Of a stretch of DNA of 64,000 nt, positions 28,001 through 35,538 are shown piece after piece (positions within the stretch are counted from its first letter, which is position 1; each line of letters opens with the position of its first letter). The position numbers and the translations under genes are program-made. This stretch comes from Anticarsia gemmatalis. Lineage: Eukaryota > Arthropoda > Insecta > Lepidoptera > Erebidae. The stretch is taken from positions 799,001 to 863,000 of the forward strand of contig NC_134754.1 of assembly GCF_050436995.1 (NCBI RefSeq), written 5' to 3'. A model generated the notes under the pieces. That model saw nothing but the letters and a program-made list of their open reading frames with translations, had not been told where the DNA came from and made no database searches.

Positions 28001-31000
28001 AACAACTTTGACACTAGGTTGACCACTAACCATACGATAAGGAGAAGCCTTAATGCCTATGCTACCCTAAGAACAAAACCCCTCTCACTCCCTCCTACAC
28101 AATCTAATATGTTCTCTCTCTTTCAGGTGTACCACATGTGCGACGGCCTGGGCCGGCAGTTCAGCTACAAGTGTCCCAACATGACGCTGTTCCAACAACG
28201 AATGCTGATCTGCGACCACTGGTACATGGTCAACTGTTCCATGTCTGAGAGGGATTATGACGCTAACTTGTTAATTGGTAAGTTATAAAAATTACCTTAT
28301 TCATAACTTTTAAACTCTCGCGTTGCATGTTAAATGTATAATAGAATACGGGAATTAACGCGAACCTTACCTTATTGCTATACTCCAGTTGATGTTTAGT
28401 GTTTTTGTAACGTGATCATCAACTTCCGATACAGTTTGAAACAATGGTTATTGTGATAGGCTCGCCGTAATAACAGCCATGTGTCTTGTGGTGCGTTATC
28501 CTTAATTCTGGAAAAATATTCTTGGGATAAACATAAAGTACCTAACTGTTCTAATTTGGATGCAAGCGATACCTTTTTTTTTTAAGTATATTTGTATGTT
28601 TTCTGTAACAGACCTGTCCTTACTCGGTGAGACATTACCCGACAGTTAGAACTCTACACTTAAGGCTTCGAGCATGATTTACGACAAAACTAAGACTGTT
28701 CTGACCGCCCACGGTTTGTCCTGACAACTGCAGTTACCGTAAATCTCAATACTGGTTTTAAGGTTCTATACTAATAAGTATTGAAGTATAACCTTCAGTT
28801 TGACGACTCATTGTTATGTATTATGATGTCCAATACGAGTTCGTTTTAATTCATGTCAAAGACAAATACTATAAGAATAGATTGTGTCTTAAACTTTCAT
28901 AATTTGGGCAAATTGCCTGAAAGTTATTGTATTTCAAAGATAAAAAAATATATCTGTCAAAACTTCGTTTGAATATATTTAATAATTTGATTTTGTCTAA
29001 TATTTTTTTATAATTACACAGCATGGTTAGCTAATGCCTGCTACTGGGCATGGGGGCCTTGGAACCCGCACTCAGGTGTATTCATGAAAATTTTTAGTAA
29101 AACCATAGATTAGATAGACAAACTTAAGTGACAATTAAGAAATTCAATTAAATTTCTCGTAACCTATTGTGATGTATGACAAAATGTATGAAGCATGTTT
29201 AGGGATCGTGGCGTTCGGTCTCTGTTTTCCCCTATAGGAAATAGGACTGATTTTATATGTATATGCATGTAAAGAACGCAGAACGCATGTAAAGAAGTAA
29301 GTGGCTGTGTATAATAAATATTGATTAATTCCTTCGCATCTTCTCGATATCATTTTTGAAAACGTTAAATAACTTACTAGTCCTTGTTAGTAAACGATCA
29401 ATATCCAACTTAATATCTTTTTAATATAATTTATTACATTTTTTACAAGTTCGTCATATGATTGACACAAAAGTAATTATGGCTCATCATTAACTTCTTA
29501 AAGTGCATGTTTTTGCATATAAATGATTTTATTACGAGGCCATGTTTAATAGAAACCTACATTAATAAGACCTGGTATTATATTTAAAATAAATAGCTAT
29601 TCAAGTTTGGGGTCAAGATTATTTATATTTTGACTGCCTCCGTGGTGCGTCCACCATTTGATAGCGTCGGGAGTTCGTGGGTTCGATACCCACACGGAAC
29701 AATTATTTGTGCGATCCACAAATAATTATTACGGGTCTGGTTGTACTTTGTGTCCGTTATTTGTATGTGTGTAAAAATCCCCGCGATACAAGAGCTATTC
29801 TTAGTCCGAGAGTTGTCTATTAAAAACATTAAAAACAATTTTTAATGATAGAGCCCAATTTTAATACCTAGTTTGAAATGAAGACCTATAATTTTCGTAA
29901 AATATTTTAGAATTTGATAGTATAAATCAATGTATTTCGTGATTGAGTACGCCTATGTTTTTCTTAATGCTTTAAAAGGCTATTTATTTTCAAGATAATT
30001 TATTCTGACCCATTTAATAGTCAGATGATTTCTTATTAACTAGGTTTTGATAATGAATACTAATCATAGTTTATATACAAATGCTATCAAAAGCTCGACC
30101 TCGTAAATTAACACACCTTTATTATGGGTCAGGTATAGAGGTAATCTTAATTCAATATTAATTTAATTAATTTCCCACAGACATGTAGAAGCATATCGAT
30201 TATTAAATATCAACTAGGTTCTTTTCCCGACTTTATCCAAAGTAGATCAAACATTTATTACTATAGGTTTTGATATTCATTCCAATTCATCTATAAAATT
30301 TATGCAAAGTCTATAAATAGTTTAAGAGAGATTGTAAAACGGTCCATTTCACTACTCCTGGATAAATATCAGTTAGCACACAAGGTGAAGTGATGACAGA
30401 TTGTATTTGCTATCATTTTCCTATTGAATAGGTTATCCGACAGCCTTAAAGCCTTTAAACTGTGATTGAAACATTCACGTTTATATAAGTTATCAATAGG
30501 TAAAGAAGATATATTAATCAAAATATGCATAGAGAAACACAAAGACAATGAATCAACGCTCTAAAAACTATGCATTGTTATCCAAAGTTATGGTTAAATT
30601 TTTTGTATCAAAAGTTTTATGTTATCGCATATTAATTTGTTAGAAATCCTTCATCAAGCTCGCAGTTTAGATGTAATTCTTATGATTCATGATACATAGT
30701 GTGACCTTAAACTCTGGAGAATCAGAAGCGCGTATTTGATTGATTCATTTATAATTGTTTTATCTTTGTTATGATCTGTGCAGCTTTGTAATATGACTTT
30801 TTTACTGGAAATATCTACCATTTATACCTTTCCTTTTCTTTCTACGCGGTTTAAAACTTCTCTTCTTTGGGTAATAACCATGATTTTATTTAAGTGCCTT
30901 TCACTCAATAAAATCATGGTTATATGGGTTATAACTAAGCGTGTTTTGAACATTTTGAGAGCTATGGTCTTACATACAATACATTTGAATAAAAATAATA

Positions 31001-34000
31001 ATAATCTTTTCCAAACTGCACCTATTTTTTTCTACTGCACTGCAACTATTTTTTTGATTCATTAAAAATCTTTTACTAGACACTTTATGCAGATACATTA
31101 AGAATTGCCTCTTATCCTAAGATCTATTCTATCCTAGATATTTTCTTGCTGCATTCATACATGAAAACTTACAAAACAATTATAAAATCAAGATAATTAT
31201 GCACCATTACAGTCGCACAGATAATTTAATTACAAAAAAGAACACAGAACAATAATAACGAGGTAATAAATGTTCATTGTCTGTGGTTACAGGCAAAAGC
31301 AACCACAAACAGCCAGTGGCATATAATTATAATTTATTACACACTTCATCAAAACTTGTGCGGTTTTTATTTGGGTTAAGGACTTTTGGAATTTTCAAGT
31401 TTAAATGCTTTTGTAGTCCGAGAATGAAGTAAGCGATTGACCATCTTCATTTTGTTGTGTATATTCTTGGATAGGGTGAATCACCACCGGATCCAAAATT
31501 TACATACATACATATTTAACATCACGCTTTTTACGATAGGGGTAGGCAGAGACCAAAAATGTCACTTGTTCCTGATCCTTACAAACTTCCCTTGCTTCAT
31601 TCACATCCATAGATCATATCATACATTAATGCCAGTTACGAGTACCTGAAATTTTTTGAAGATATCGCTGATGTTATCTGTGTGTGTGTATTTCCAGGGC
31701 GTCCCCTCCGGCGTTTCCATTTACGTCCGCACAGTAGATTTCATTCGTCAATCTATAGGTATTCATTCATTCTCTCTACATGACCAAAGAATCTAAGCAT
31801 CCCTTTCTCAATCCTTGTCACTACATTTTCAAAATTTTATCAATCATTTTAAAGAGCACCAGAGACTGGACTTTTAATTGAAATAAAATATGGCCATTTT
31901 TCGATTTCTGATCCTTATTTAACGTAAATCTAGGACAAACACTTAATGATAGAAAACTAATGAGAACTAGCGTGAGTCATACTTAGACAGACATCTCGTC
32001 TTGATTGATTACTTATACCTAACAACGGTTAGACATTATATCAAAATGTTCTAGAAGCACCTAGCATAACGACTAATGACTATAGACTTAGGTAGGAAGA
32101 CCAAAGGTAGGTAGATACATCATAAAACAATTACCACTTCAAACATGAAATTAAATAAACAAATTACTTTACTCTAAAATAACCTTTTAATTGAGGAAGA
32201 ATCTTCACAAAGGAACGGTTTTTTGTTACAATTAATTCGTAACACGCATTCACGCCTCGCACGGCGGCCATCTTTGACGAAGTACCACGGAAATGACCGA
32301 CAAGTTCCGAATGTAATTACAGTGGAGATGCTTAATCATTTGGTTACTGTAATACTGTAAATAAAAAAGTGTGCTAAACAAATTGACGACCGAACTTTCA
32401 ATGTACCTACCTCTTTTATTTAGAACTTACTACTTAACGTAGCAACAAACCACAGTGCTGAAAACGAAACATAAAAACTAGTCGCAGAAGAAAAATGGAT
32501 AATTGAGCCCAAATTACGTCTTTTAATATCTTCTTTTGAGACTATCACTACTAACAAATTGTGTTGCTTGGGGACTCTTACGAATATACAAACAGCTGAC
32601 AAAGCACAAGTCACAAAAACTATACGTGAATCATAAACTTCTTTATTTCTGGGAATAGCTTCGTCGAAACGCTTTGTCATAACAGAGTCAGAGCTGCATA
32701 AAAATCTCTTGAAACACCTGTTTCAAAATGTATGTATTCGTATTGTACCTACTTATGTACCTTGTATTAATTTCAGGTCAACGCGACAAGCCCTTCGTGT
32801 CAGATGACGAGATGCGTCTACGCACACCCCGACCTGATATCCTGTCTGTACCCCCGTACAATCCCTACTTCGACATTTTGAGGGAAGACGCGAAGGTAAA
32901 TAAATTTTATTTTTGTAGTCCCACTAATGCGCATGGGTCTAGATTCGAAGTTTCGCTTAGTAGGCAGGCAATAAAATTTAAGGCACGGTACTCCGATGAA
33001 AAGACGCAACGAAATTATGAAAAAAATAATAATAGTAGGTACCTAATAGTAGCTCCATTAAAATTGAATTGTGTATTAACGCATTTACATTTCACACAAT
33101 TTAGATGTGTTGACTCTTAAGATATGGAATTAATTCTCCGATTTTCAGATTGATGAACAACACAAGATCTATTTTTATTAAAAGTGCCACTGAATCTATC
33201 ACTTGAAACTTGGTTAGTGTCAACACTTAAGAATCTGCCCTTCGTGTATTTTTACGTGACCCCAACGCAACATAGTTTCTCTCTAAAACTGAAAGAAAAA
33301 CATAATTAAAGTTGATTTCAAACGTGTCAATCTTATCGTATGCCCTCGACAAAAACTCAGACAGTTTTTGTTAAGTTGCGTTAAATACGCAAACTCAGAC
33401 GCAATTCTGCTTTCAATTGTTTCGAAATGACGCATAACGGATTGAAAAGGTGAATAGATGTTTTATAAAATGTACTAGCGCCTGCTCGCGACTTTGGCCC
33501 CGTCAAAGATAAGTACATCTAGGTTTTAAGGTATAGATAGATAAACCACATGTCATCAGTTTTTGCTAAAAGTTAAGCAGGTAGCAGGTACAACTATCGC
33601 ATTGTCCCGAGTTAGATTCACGGGTTAGGTAAACTACTAAATATTTATTTGGTTTTCGTTTTATAATATTCACAACAATTGGCATGGGGCCAATGTTGTT
33701 AATGTTTAATCTACCTTAGAATATAAAAAAACGTGAGGTTTAATTAAAAAAATACATAGACATTCTTTAAATATGGCTACACCTGCGAAATGAAATGGAC
33801 AGGTAATAACTCACCAGTACTAATTCGTTAGTATAATTATACTGCAATGCACGGCAATATGTAAATTGATGAATAAAACACAAATTCTACTTCCGAACGG
33901 AATATTTATTCAATAACGTTAATTAAAACCTTAATAAATGCAAACGTTTTGTTTTACTTCCTAACGGAATTTAAAAAACGATTTTGATCTAAGATGCCAG

Positions 34001-35538
34001 TAACTTTTTGAGAAACAAAAAAAGGTAGTCTTATTTCGATGGATTTGTGCCGAAAACATAATTTATTACGCCTATATAATTATGTGAATATCGCTTTAAT
34101 TATAGAATGAAGATTATCAAAACACGAACAAACGTTTGAATACATAAGCAGGCTTAACACTTCCCATTTCCTAGTTCTAAAACGCTTTAAATGCATAAAC
34201 TTACTGTTTCACACGCAAATATTTTTTGTTTTTTTCTCATATTATACTGTTTTTTTCCAGTTGCCTGATGTAGACAATGACCTGGACACGAAGCAAAGCC
34301 AGAGTCACTTCAGACCACCTACCTCCTGGAAAGCAGGCATCAACAATCGGCGACAAGACACCTTAGCCGACTTTGAAACCAAGTCTGACCGCCGTGATGA
34401 AACTGTCGCTACCTTCACATCGAAGAACGACAACCGTAGGCAAGATACTGGCACTAGCTTCGGTTCCAAATCTGATAATCGTCGCCAAGATACTACCAAC
34501 TTTGGATCCTCATCCAATAACCGCCGTCAGGACACAACTGCGACCTTTGGATCCAAGAACGAGAATCGCAGACAAGACACAATCGCCAACTTTGGTCCGA
34601 ATACCGACAACCTAGACCAGGCCGCTTCTCAAGAACCTTTACCAACATTTAAACCAACACCAAGGACCAACTTCCAACGCAAAGTTCCCAATGTAACTCC
34701 ACCGTCGATAGACTTAGTGCCCCCTTTTACTCCCGTAACACAATCTACCAATCAAGATTCGGAGACGGAGGAAAGTAATGGACCCGTTGAAGATACAGTC
34801 TTCCAGTTTATCAAGCGCTTCGATCCAACAGCTACTGATAATCACGAGACAGCAATGTCTAAATCCGAAATACTCGACATAAACGCTCATCTTCCAGAAG
34901 GACAGGTCAGTTCTGAAGAAGAACGAACTCCAAGAAAACACAAAAACTTCGGCAACAACCTCAATACCTTCAAAAATGAAAACGACAAGTCTTTTACTGA
35001 AGGCACGAGGTTTGATTCAGTGAACACTAAATCTAAACCAGCTTCAAAGGGAGGAGTTCCAGAACCTGAAAGAGTTTTATTGCCTCCCAAGACTGATTCT
35101 TCAACTTCTCCTAGCGTAACCACGACTGTAGGACCTCCTATTTACTACGAATGGAGATGGGCTGTCCCAGCATTCGGTTTAGTACCTCCAAAAGAAAACA
35201 ACGAAACGAACACAAATACAAACGTACAACAGACGAGATCTGTAGCTAAATTGGAAGGTAAAAACCCCTTCAGTGCTGTGACTAGACCAGCTCCAGTCAC
35301 AACGACTCCTGAACCAAGTCAGGTAGAATATAACATTAGTTCTTACTTCATTCCTGATTACGTATTTCCTCTGGATAAAGAGCATCCTGGGTATGAGAGT
35401 GATGATGCTGAGACGTCGTTCCAAGTCAAAGTTGCGAAGGCTGGCAAAGTCAGTTATGGGGAGAACCCCGCTTGTCCCCAATGCCATCCAGCTTACTTAA
35501 AACCGGGTACTTGTGAACCTTGCATTGTGAAACGGTAA
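994..35538 (+). CDS. CPAP1-type secreted chitin-binding protein, 3' part of gene (4 exons, 5' end outside window)
   Basis: Joined exons 994-1083, 28127-28277, 32777-32895 and 34261-35538 give 545 residues in one frame and end in TAA. All junctions are GT/AG and the phases agree. The first 80 residues form a single chitin-binding type-2 (CBM14) domain with six cysteines spaced C-x14-C-x5-C-x10-C-x12-C-x7-C, as in proteins analogous to peritrophins with one domain (CPAP1). This family is secreted and binds chitin in cuticle or tracheal matrix. The long tail is Ser/Thr/Pro/Asn-rich with tandem NRRQDT repeats, and it ends in a conserved-looking Cys-rich stretch (CPQC...CEPC). The signal peptide and start codon must lie upstream of the window. 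Intron 1 is 27,043 bp and full of repeats. The exact CPAP1 orthologue is not recognised; the family assignment is firm, the subtype is not. Confidence 0.82.
1110..1543 (+). repeat. 'ctagctgacccgcgcaac' retroelement family, long variant (copy 1)
   Basis: It starts ctagctgacccgcgcaactt and ends tttataatattagtatggat, like the other copies. The middle is different and longer, with two cattttcccggg-like phrases and a (CAGA)n tract at about 1490-1512. Family ends of this type are typical of lepidopteran RTE-like or SINE elements; the class is inferred. Confidence 0.7.
1544..2270 (+). other. intron, nothing recognised
   Basis: AT-rich intron sequence without coding potential or a repeat that I can identify. 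Confidence 0.4.
2271..2382. mobile_element. 112-bp MITE-like element with about 33-bp imperfect TIRs
   Basis: The left end (ggtttcttagtatgtttagc) and the complement of the right end (ggtttctgagttacatttag) match at most positions across about 33 bp. A related but degenerate sequence lies at 15164-15275 (cccggtttcagagtcaaatt). No target duplication is clear. Confidence 0.6.
2785..3342 (+). repeat. local direct duplication, copies 2785-2969 and 3192-3342
   Basis: The two copies share gaagcaaaacaccatagcta (one mismatch) and the following aaaaggtttaagtaatcat...agtagtat..aatcaattagttag. They also share an upstream 'agtcaaa..cg..tgtcaaaatc' phrase. They differ by a roughly 35-bp indel and scattered substitutions. 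Between them (3005-3068) is a decayed LINE-like piece (gtaccggctaaactgctgta). Confidence 0.75.
3505..3630 (-). repeat. LINE 3' end remnant, reverse copy
   Basis: The segment reads 'tcacgccttcttcccatagg', ggtaggcagagacc and 'gcttcattcccatccataaa', the complement of the family at 1-105 and 18557-18655 and close to 31497-31625. Confidence 0.6.
3631..4741 (+). other. intron, nothing recognised
   Basis: Non-coding intron sequence between repeats; no feature supported. Confidence 0.4.
4742..4890 (+). mobile_element. tRNA-derived SINE, family A
   Basis: The head ctccgtggcgcaatggttaa is an A-box-like tRNA start, and ggattcgattc is the B box. The body includes ccacaaatagttgtttcggt and the tail gtaaaagtccccgcgacac. 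Other copies lie at 6627, 15544 (-), 16597 (-), 29633 and 62258. Confidence 0.85.
5238..5330 (+). repeat. decayed LINE/SINE piece ('ttataaatgcgaggcaactc')
   Basis: 'tttataaatgcgaggcaact' and 'taaaccactgaaccgttttg' match the usual form of a lepidopteran repeat related to those at 10767 and 56025. It is too degenerate for classification. Confidence 0.4.
5371..5632 (+). mobile_element. tRNA-derived SINE, family B
   Basis: The head 'tttgctgcagtggttaatat', the B box ggttcgattctc and the body gggacaaatatttgtgtgat and 'gagcctggtttctaatctat' define it. A reverse copy lies at 23068-23240. A short polymorphic tail (tgtataagtatgtatgtaat) follows. Confidence 0.8.
6627..6830 (+). mobile_element. tRNA-derived SINE, family A
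   Basis: Near full length. The head ctctgtggcgcagtggttag, then gtcgggaggtcgtgggtttg with the B box, acaattatttgtccacaaat and agtccccgcgacataag are all present. Confidence 0.85.
7190..7290 (+). repeat. LINE 3' tail remnant
   Basis: 'gactcgtgtccagcagtggg' and acagtatatta match the common lepidopteran tail 'cccagcagtgggacagtat'. The upstream part is degenerate. Confidence 0.5.
7391..9690 (+). other. intron, no firm feature
   Basis: AT-rich intron. A phrase at 8240-8335 (gcgcaatctgcgccgaaacg) has the look of a repetitive element, but no second copy in the window supports it. Confidence 0.35.
9697..9870 (+). repeat. degenerate interspersed repeat, copy 1
   Basis: 'gtctcatgtaatagagggca', ccgggtacgttaccaaaccc and gggaatcaatcctggtaccc are shared in degraded form with 52325-52420 (tatcatgttaaaaggggcgg, cacgttaccaaactt). 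It resembles a lepidopteran SINE-like family with a tRNA-type B box. Confidence 0.5.
10153..10331. mobile_element. 179-bp MITE with long TIRs ('cctcgattctctac' family), complete copy
   Basis: The TIR begins cctcgattctctaccactat and its complement closes the element. About 36 bp match, with one or two mismatches. The interior includes 'agaggcgctgatcagatttt'. The left flank is TA, as at other copies, suggesting a Tc1/mariner-like target. Related copies: 14415, 23018, 54241, 54393 and 63867. Confidence 0.85.
10474..10520. repeat. perfect 20-bp inverted repeat
   Basis: ttgatttccatgcgagacac at 10474-10493 is exactly complemented at 10501-10520, with a 7-nt spacer. The right arm leads into a reverse SINE-like piece (to about 10600). 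Confidence 0.9.
10767..10865 (+). repeat. decayed LINE/SINE piece ('ttataaatgcgaaagtttgt')
   Basis: The phrase ttataaatgcgaaagtttgt followed by 'caatcacatcaaaactattg' and 'aactgattatgataaaact' is a common lepidopteran repeat segment. It shows similarity to 59139-59190. Confidence 0.5.
11139..11512 (+). mobile_element. 5S-rRNA-derived SINE, near full length, with target duplication
   Basis: The head gaggttaagctatgcttgcc and gtggatgggtgacc resembles the internal promoter region of 5S rRNA (gaaattaagcagcg...gatgggggacc). The body is shared with 26978-27180 (-) and 60491-60854 (-). It is flanked by acacagttttgatactag (11121-11138) and acacagttttgacactag (11518-11535), a target duplication with one mismatch. 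Confidence 0.8.
12093..12442. mobile_element. 350-bp MITE, PIF/Harbinger-like, TAA target duplication
   Basis: The TIR ggcgctgtctccacgggcga is exactly complemented at the right end. The match extends to about 30 bp, with more internal complementarity (ccgcgattc, gcgacgat-type words). TAA flanks both sides (12090-12092 and 12443-12445). It is markedly GC-rich compared with the intron. A 3-bp TAA duplication with GGC-starting TIRs fits PIF/Harbinger. Confidence 0.85.
12446..14414 (+). other. intron, nothing recognised
   Basis: AT-rich, no coding signal and no repeat identified in about 2 kb. Confidence 0.4.
14415..14562. mobile_element. 'cctcgattctctac' family MITE, degenerate copy
   Basis: gctcgattctctactactat starts the element. 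The interior (aaaattttgtatgaaaatct, gatcaccgcttctagcgga) is the reverse orientation of the complete copy at 10153. The right end is degraded (tcgatactcgatac). Confidence 0.75.
15164..15275. repeat. degenerate relative of the 2271 MITE
   Basis: cccggtttcagagtcaaatt at the left end and cctcagaatccgagcataag at the right end echo the 2271-2382 element. The internal match is weak. Confidence 0.4.
15544..15650 (-). mobile_element. tRNA-derived SINE family A, rearranged fragment
   Basis: It reads in reverse: ctctcgtgttgcggggactt (tail), gtaaacatacaaacaacaca and aaccactgcgctcttc (head complement). The central part is deleted. Confidence 0.7.
16597..16742 (-). mobile_element. tRNA-derived SINE family A, reverse copy
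   Basis: gtgtgggaatcgaaatcgaa (B box complement), ggcctcccgacgcactggta and accagtgagccacggaaccc (head complement) give a 3'-truncated element. Confidence 0.75.
16765..18540 (+). other. intron, nothing recognised
   Basis: AT-rich intron without supported features. Confidence 0.4.
18557..18655 (+). repeat. LINE 3' end remnant
   Basis: gaagtttgtaaggaacatag, caagtggctttttagtctct and aaaaggcgggactttatgca match the family seen at window start. A shorter fragment of the same family is at 19700-19745 (gaatgtgaatgaagcaaagt). Confidence 0.55.
19746..21380 (+). other. intron, no firm feature
   Basis: Mostly AT-rich. A less AT-rich patch at 20041-20170 (gcgacctttcacggacaacc, aatccgttgggaacaaccct) may be a repeat or regulatory element, but no second copy or motif decides. 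Confidence 0.35.
21381..22426. mobile_element. 1,046-bp segment bounded by 30-bp inverted repeats
   Basis: gtactatcgaaccaactgaa and tcatgaccca (21381-21410) are complemented at 22397-22426 with one mismatch. Inside is a shorter inverted pair (gtcaaagttg near 21453, caactttgac near 21515) and a reverse tRNA-SINE. No transposase coding is present. It is a candidate non-autonomous DNA transposon. Confidence 0.6.
22150..22250 (-). mobile_element. tRNA-derived SINE fragment, reverse
   Basis: gagtgggtatcgaacccact (B box and T-arm complement) and caacccactacgccacggag (A box complement) form the tRNA head. The downstream body differs from family A. It is nested in the 21381-22426 element. Confidence 0.7.
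23018..23061. mobile_element. 'cctcgattctctac' MITE, terminal fragment
   Basis: cggtagccgatagtggtaga and gaatcgagc match the right TIR of the 10153 element. It abuts a reverse family B SINE and a short inverted repeat (cctacctagcttt / aaagctagctagg) at 22996-23025. Confidence 0.65.
23068..23240 (-). mobile_element. tRNA-derived SINE family B, reverse copy
   Basis: taaaaccaggcttagaacaa, 'gtcccgggtgggatttgaac' (B box complement), gcgtcgctacggttattgca and cactgagccaaacctgcag match family B at 5371. Confidence 0.82.
23241..24441 (+). other. intron, nothing recognised
   Basis: AT-rich intron sequence with no supported element. Confidence 0.4.
24442..24697 (+). mobile_element. 'ctagctgacccgcgcaac' family, copy 2
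   Basis: The 5' end ctagctgacccgcgcaactt, the middle ctcctattggtcgtagcgtg and 'ttcctcgataaatgggatat', then the CAAA repeats and cttcagctttataatatt are present. It is followed almost directly by copy 3. Confidence 0.82.
24699..24967 (+). mobile_element. 'ctagctgacccgcgcaac' family, copy 3, in tandem with copy 2
   Basis: Full-length match to copies 2, 4, 5 and 6. It has an expanded (CAAA)n tract interrupted by 'atcaaacaaa', and ends ttatattagtatagat. Confidence 0.85.
24988..25206. mobile_element. 219-bp mariner-type MITE with TA flanks
   Basis: Left end 'aggtcggggaaaaagtcttt' and complement of right end 'aggtaggggaaaaagacttt' are mariner-like TIRs. Each is followed by ccgcattatag / tcgcattatag, and TA dinucleotides flank both ends. 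A second inner inverted repeat (tgtatgaacttgtaataaaa) lies close to both ends. No transposase remains. Confidence 0.85.
25209..26975 (+). other. intron, nothing recognised
   Basis: AT-rich intron without supported features. Confidence 0.4.
26978..27180 (-). mobile_element. 5S-rRNA-derived SINE, 5'-truncated reverse copy
   Basis: tatgttggaggcggcttcca, gacctccacaacccaataac and gttgtcagactttcaagctt match the complement of the 11139 element. The 5S-like head is absent. Confidence 0.75.
27640..28046 (+). repeat. interspersed repeat next to exon B (single copy in window)
   Basis: 'gctatgtgtcttggagacgg', cagctggccactatagctgt, 'gtgcttcggagggcacgtaa', gttggtcccggttgttatc and 'actttgacactaggttgacc' resemble a lepidopteran interspersed family known to me by sight. 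No second copy in this window confirms it. It ends about 80 bp before exon B. Confidence 0.45.
28127..28277 (+). CDS. CPAP1-like gene, exon B: second half of chitin-binding domain
   Basis: A polypyrimidine tract and tttcag precede 28127, and the donor g|gtaagt is at 28278. The 151 nt encode VYHMCDGLGRQFSYKC and on to CDHWYMVNC, giving cysteines 3 to 6 of the CBM14 domain and the aromatic chitin-contact positions. A linker (SMSERDYDANLLIG) follows. The exon is markedly more GC-rich than its surroundings. It ends in phase 1, matching exon C. Confidence 0.88.
28278..29194 (+). other. intron, nothing recognised
   Basis: Intron between exons B and C; no feature supported. Confidence 0.4.
29195..29265 (+). 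repeat. LINE 3' end remnant
   Basis: 'gggatcgtggcgttcggtct', ctgttttcccctataggaaa and 'taggactgattttatatgta' match the 3505/31497 family in forward orientation. Confidence 0.55.
29633..29838 (+). mobile_element. tRNA-derived SINE family A
   Basis: ctgcctccgtggtgcgtcca (A box partly deleted), agttcgtgggttcgataccc (B box), ccacaaataattattacggg and a tail ending 'gtccgagagttgtctat' are present. Confidence 0.85.
29839..31490 (+). other. intron, one short inverted repeat
   Basis: AT-rich intron. Arms ataaccatgattttatt (30874-30890) and its exact complement (30907-30923) form a 17-bp hairpin with a 16-nt spacer. Nothing else is seen. Confidence 0.5.
31497..31860 (-). pseudogene. LINE reverse-transcriptase C-terminal remnant and 3' end
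   Basis: Read on the minus strand from about 31830, the sequence gives ENVVTRIEKGMLRFFGHVER then MNEYL and a stop. A frameshifted stretch matching the usual GNAGRGRPR region follows. The 'MLR(W/F)FGHVERM' motif is the familiar C-terminus of insect non-LTR (RTE/CR1-type) reverse transcriptases. The 3' tail (ggggtaggcagagaccaaaa in + orientation) joins it to the short family at 3505 and elsewhere. It is broken by stops and frameshifts. Confidence 0.7.
31861..32776 (+). other. intron before exon C, nothing recognised
   Basis: AT-rich intron; no feature supported. Confidence 0.4.
32777..32895 (+). CDS. CPAP1-like gene, exon C: linker after chitin-binding domain
   Basis: The acceptor tttcag is at 32771-32776 and the donor aag|gtaaat at 32896. 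The 119 nt encode GQRDKPFVSDDEMRLRTPRP, then DILSVPPYNPYFDILREDAK, completing the split Gly codon. The 'QRDKPFV...TPRPDIL' linker after the CBM14 domain is typical of CPAP1-type arthropod proteins. It exits in phase 0 into exon D. Confidence 0.85.
32896..34260 (+). other. last intron of the CPAP1-like gene
   Basis: 1,365 bp, AT-rich, ending in a long T-rich tract and ttccag. No element is recognised. Confidence 0.45.
34261..35538 (+). CDS. CPAP1-like gene, terminal exon D: low-complexity tail
   Basis: A long pyrimidine tract and ttccag at 34255-34260 define the start; the in-frame TAA is 35536-35538. The 1,278 nt encode 425 residues with no recognised domain. Residues 28-116 of this exon are about six imperfect 15-residue repeats built on NRRQDT. 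A Thr/Pro/Glu-rich middle follows, then a tryptophan-containing segment (YYEWRWAVPAFGLVPP) and a C-terminus with four cysteines in CPxC/CxPC-like spacing (NPACPQCHPAYLKPGTCEPC). Composition suggests a disordered extracellular tail, possibly cross-linked or glycosylated; that is inference. Confidence 0.88.
   Translation: MPDVDNDLDTKQSQSHFRPPTSWKAGINNRRQDTLADFETKSDRRDETVATFTSKNDNRRQDTGTSFGSKSDNRRQDTTNFGSSSNNRRQDTTATFGSKNENRRQDTIANFGPNTDNLDQAASQEPLPTFKPTPRTNFQRKVPNVTPPSIDLVPPFTPVTQSTNQDSETEESNGPVEDTVFQFIKRFDPTATDNHETAMSKSEILDINAHLPEGQVSSEEERTPRKHKNFGNNLNTFKNENDKSFTEGTRFDSVNTKSKPASKGGVPEPERVLLPPKTDSSTSPSVTTTVGPPIYYEWRWAVPAFGLVPPKENNETNTNTNVQQTRSVAKLEGKNPFSAVTRPAPVTTTPEPSQVEYNISSYFIPDYVFPLDKEHPGYESDDAETSFQVKVAKAGKVSYGENPACPQCHPAYLKPGTCEPCIVKR
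34342..34608 (+). repeat. coding tandem repeat, about 6 units of 15 codons (NRRQDT)
   Basis: Units start at NNRRQDTLADF, RRDETVATF (degenerate), NRRQDTGTSFGSKSD, NRRQDTTNFGSSSN, NRRQDTTATFGSKNE and NRRQDTIANFGPNTD. The DNA units are 42-48 nt long. Third positions differ between units, which points to an older array under protein-level constraint rather than a very recent expansion. Confidence 0.9.

Noticed and set aside
29633..29838. functional tRNA gene
   Set aside because: A and B boxes are present, but no cloverleaf closes and the sequence continues into a SINE body; same for the other tRNA-like heads.
35179..35487. 102-codon minus-strand frame
   Set aside because: Antisense shadow of the terminal CPAP1-like exon.
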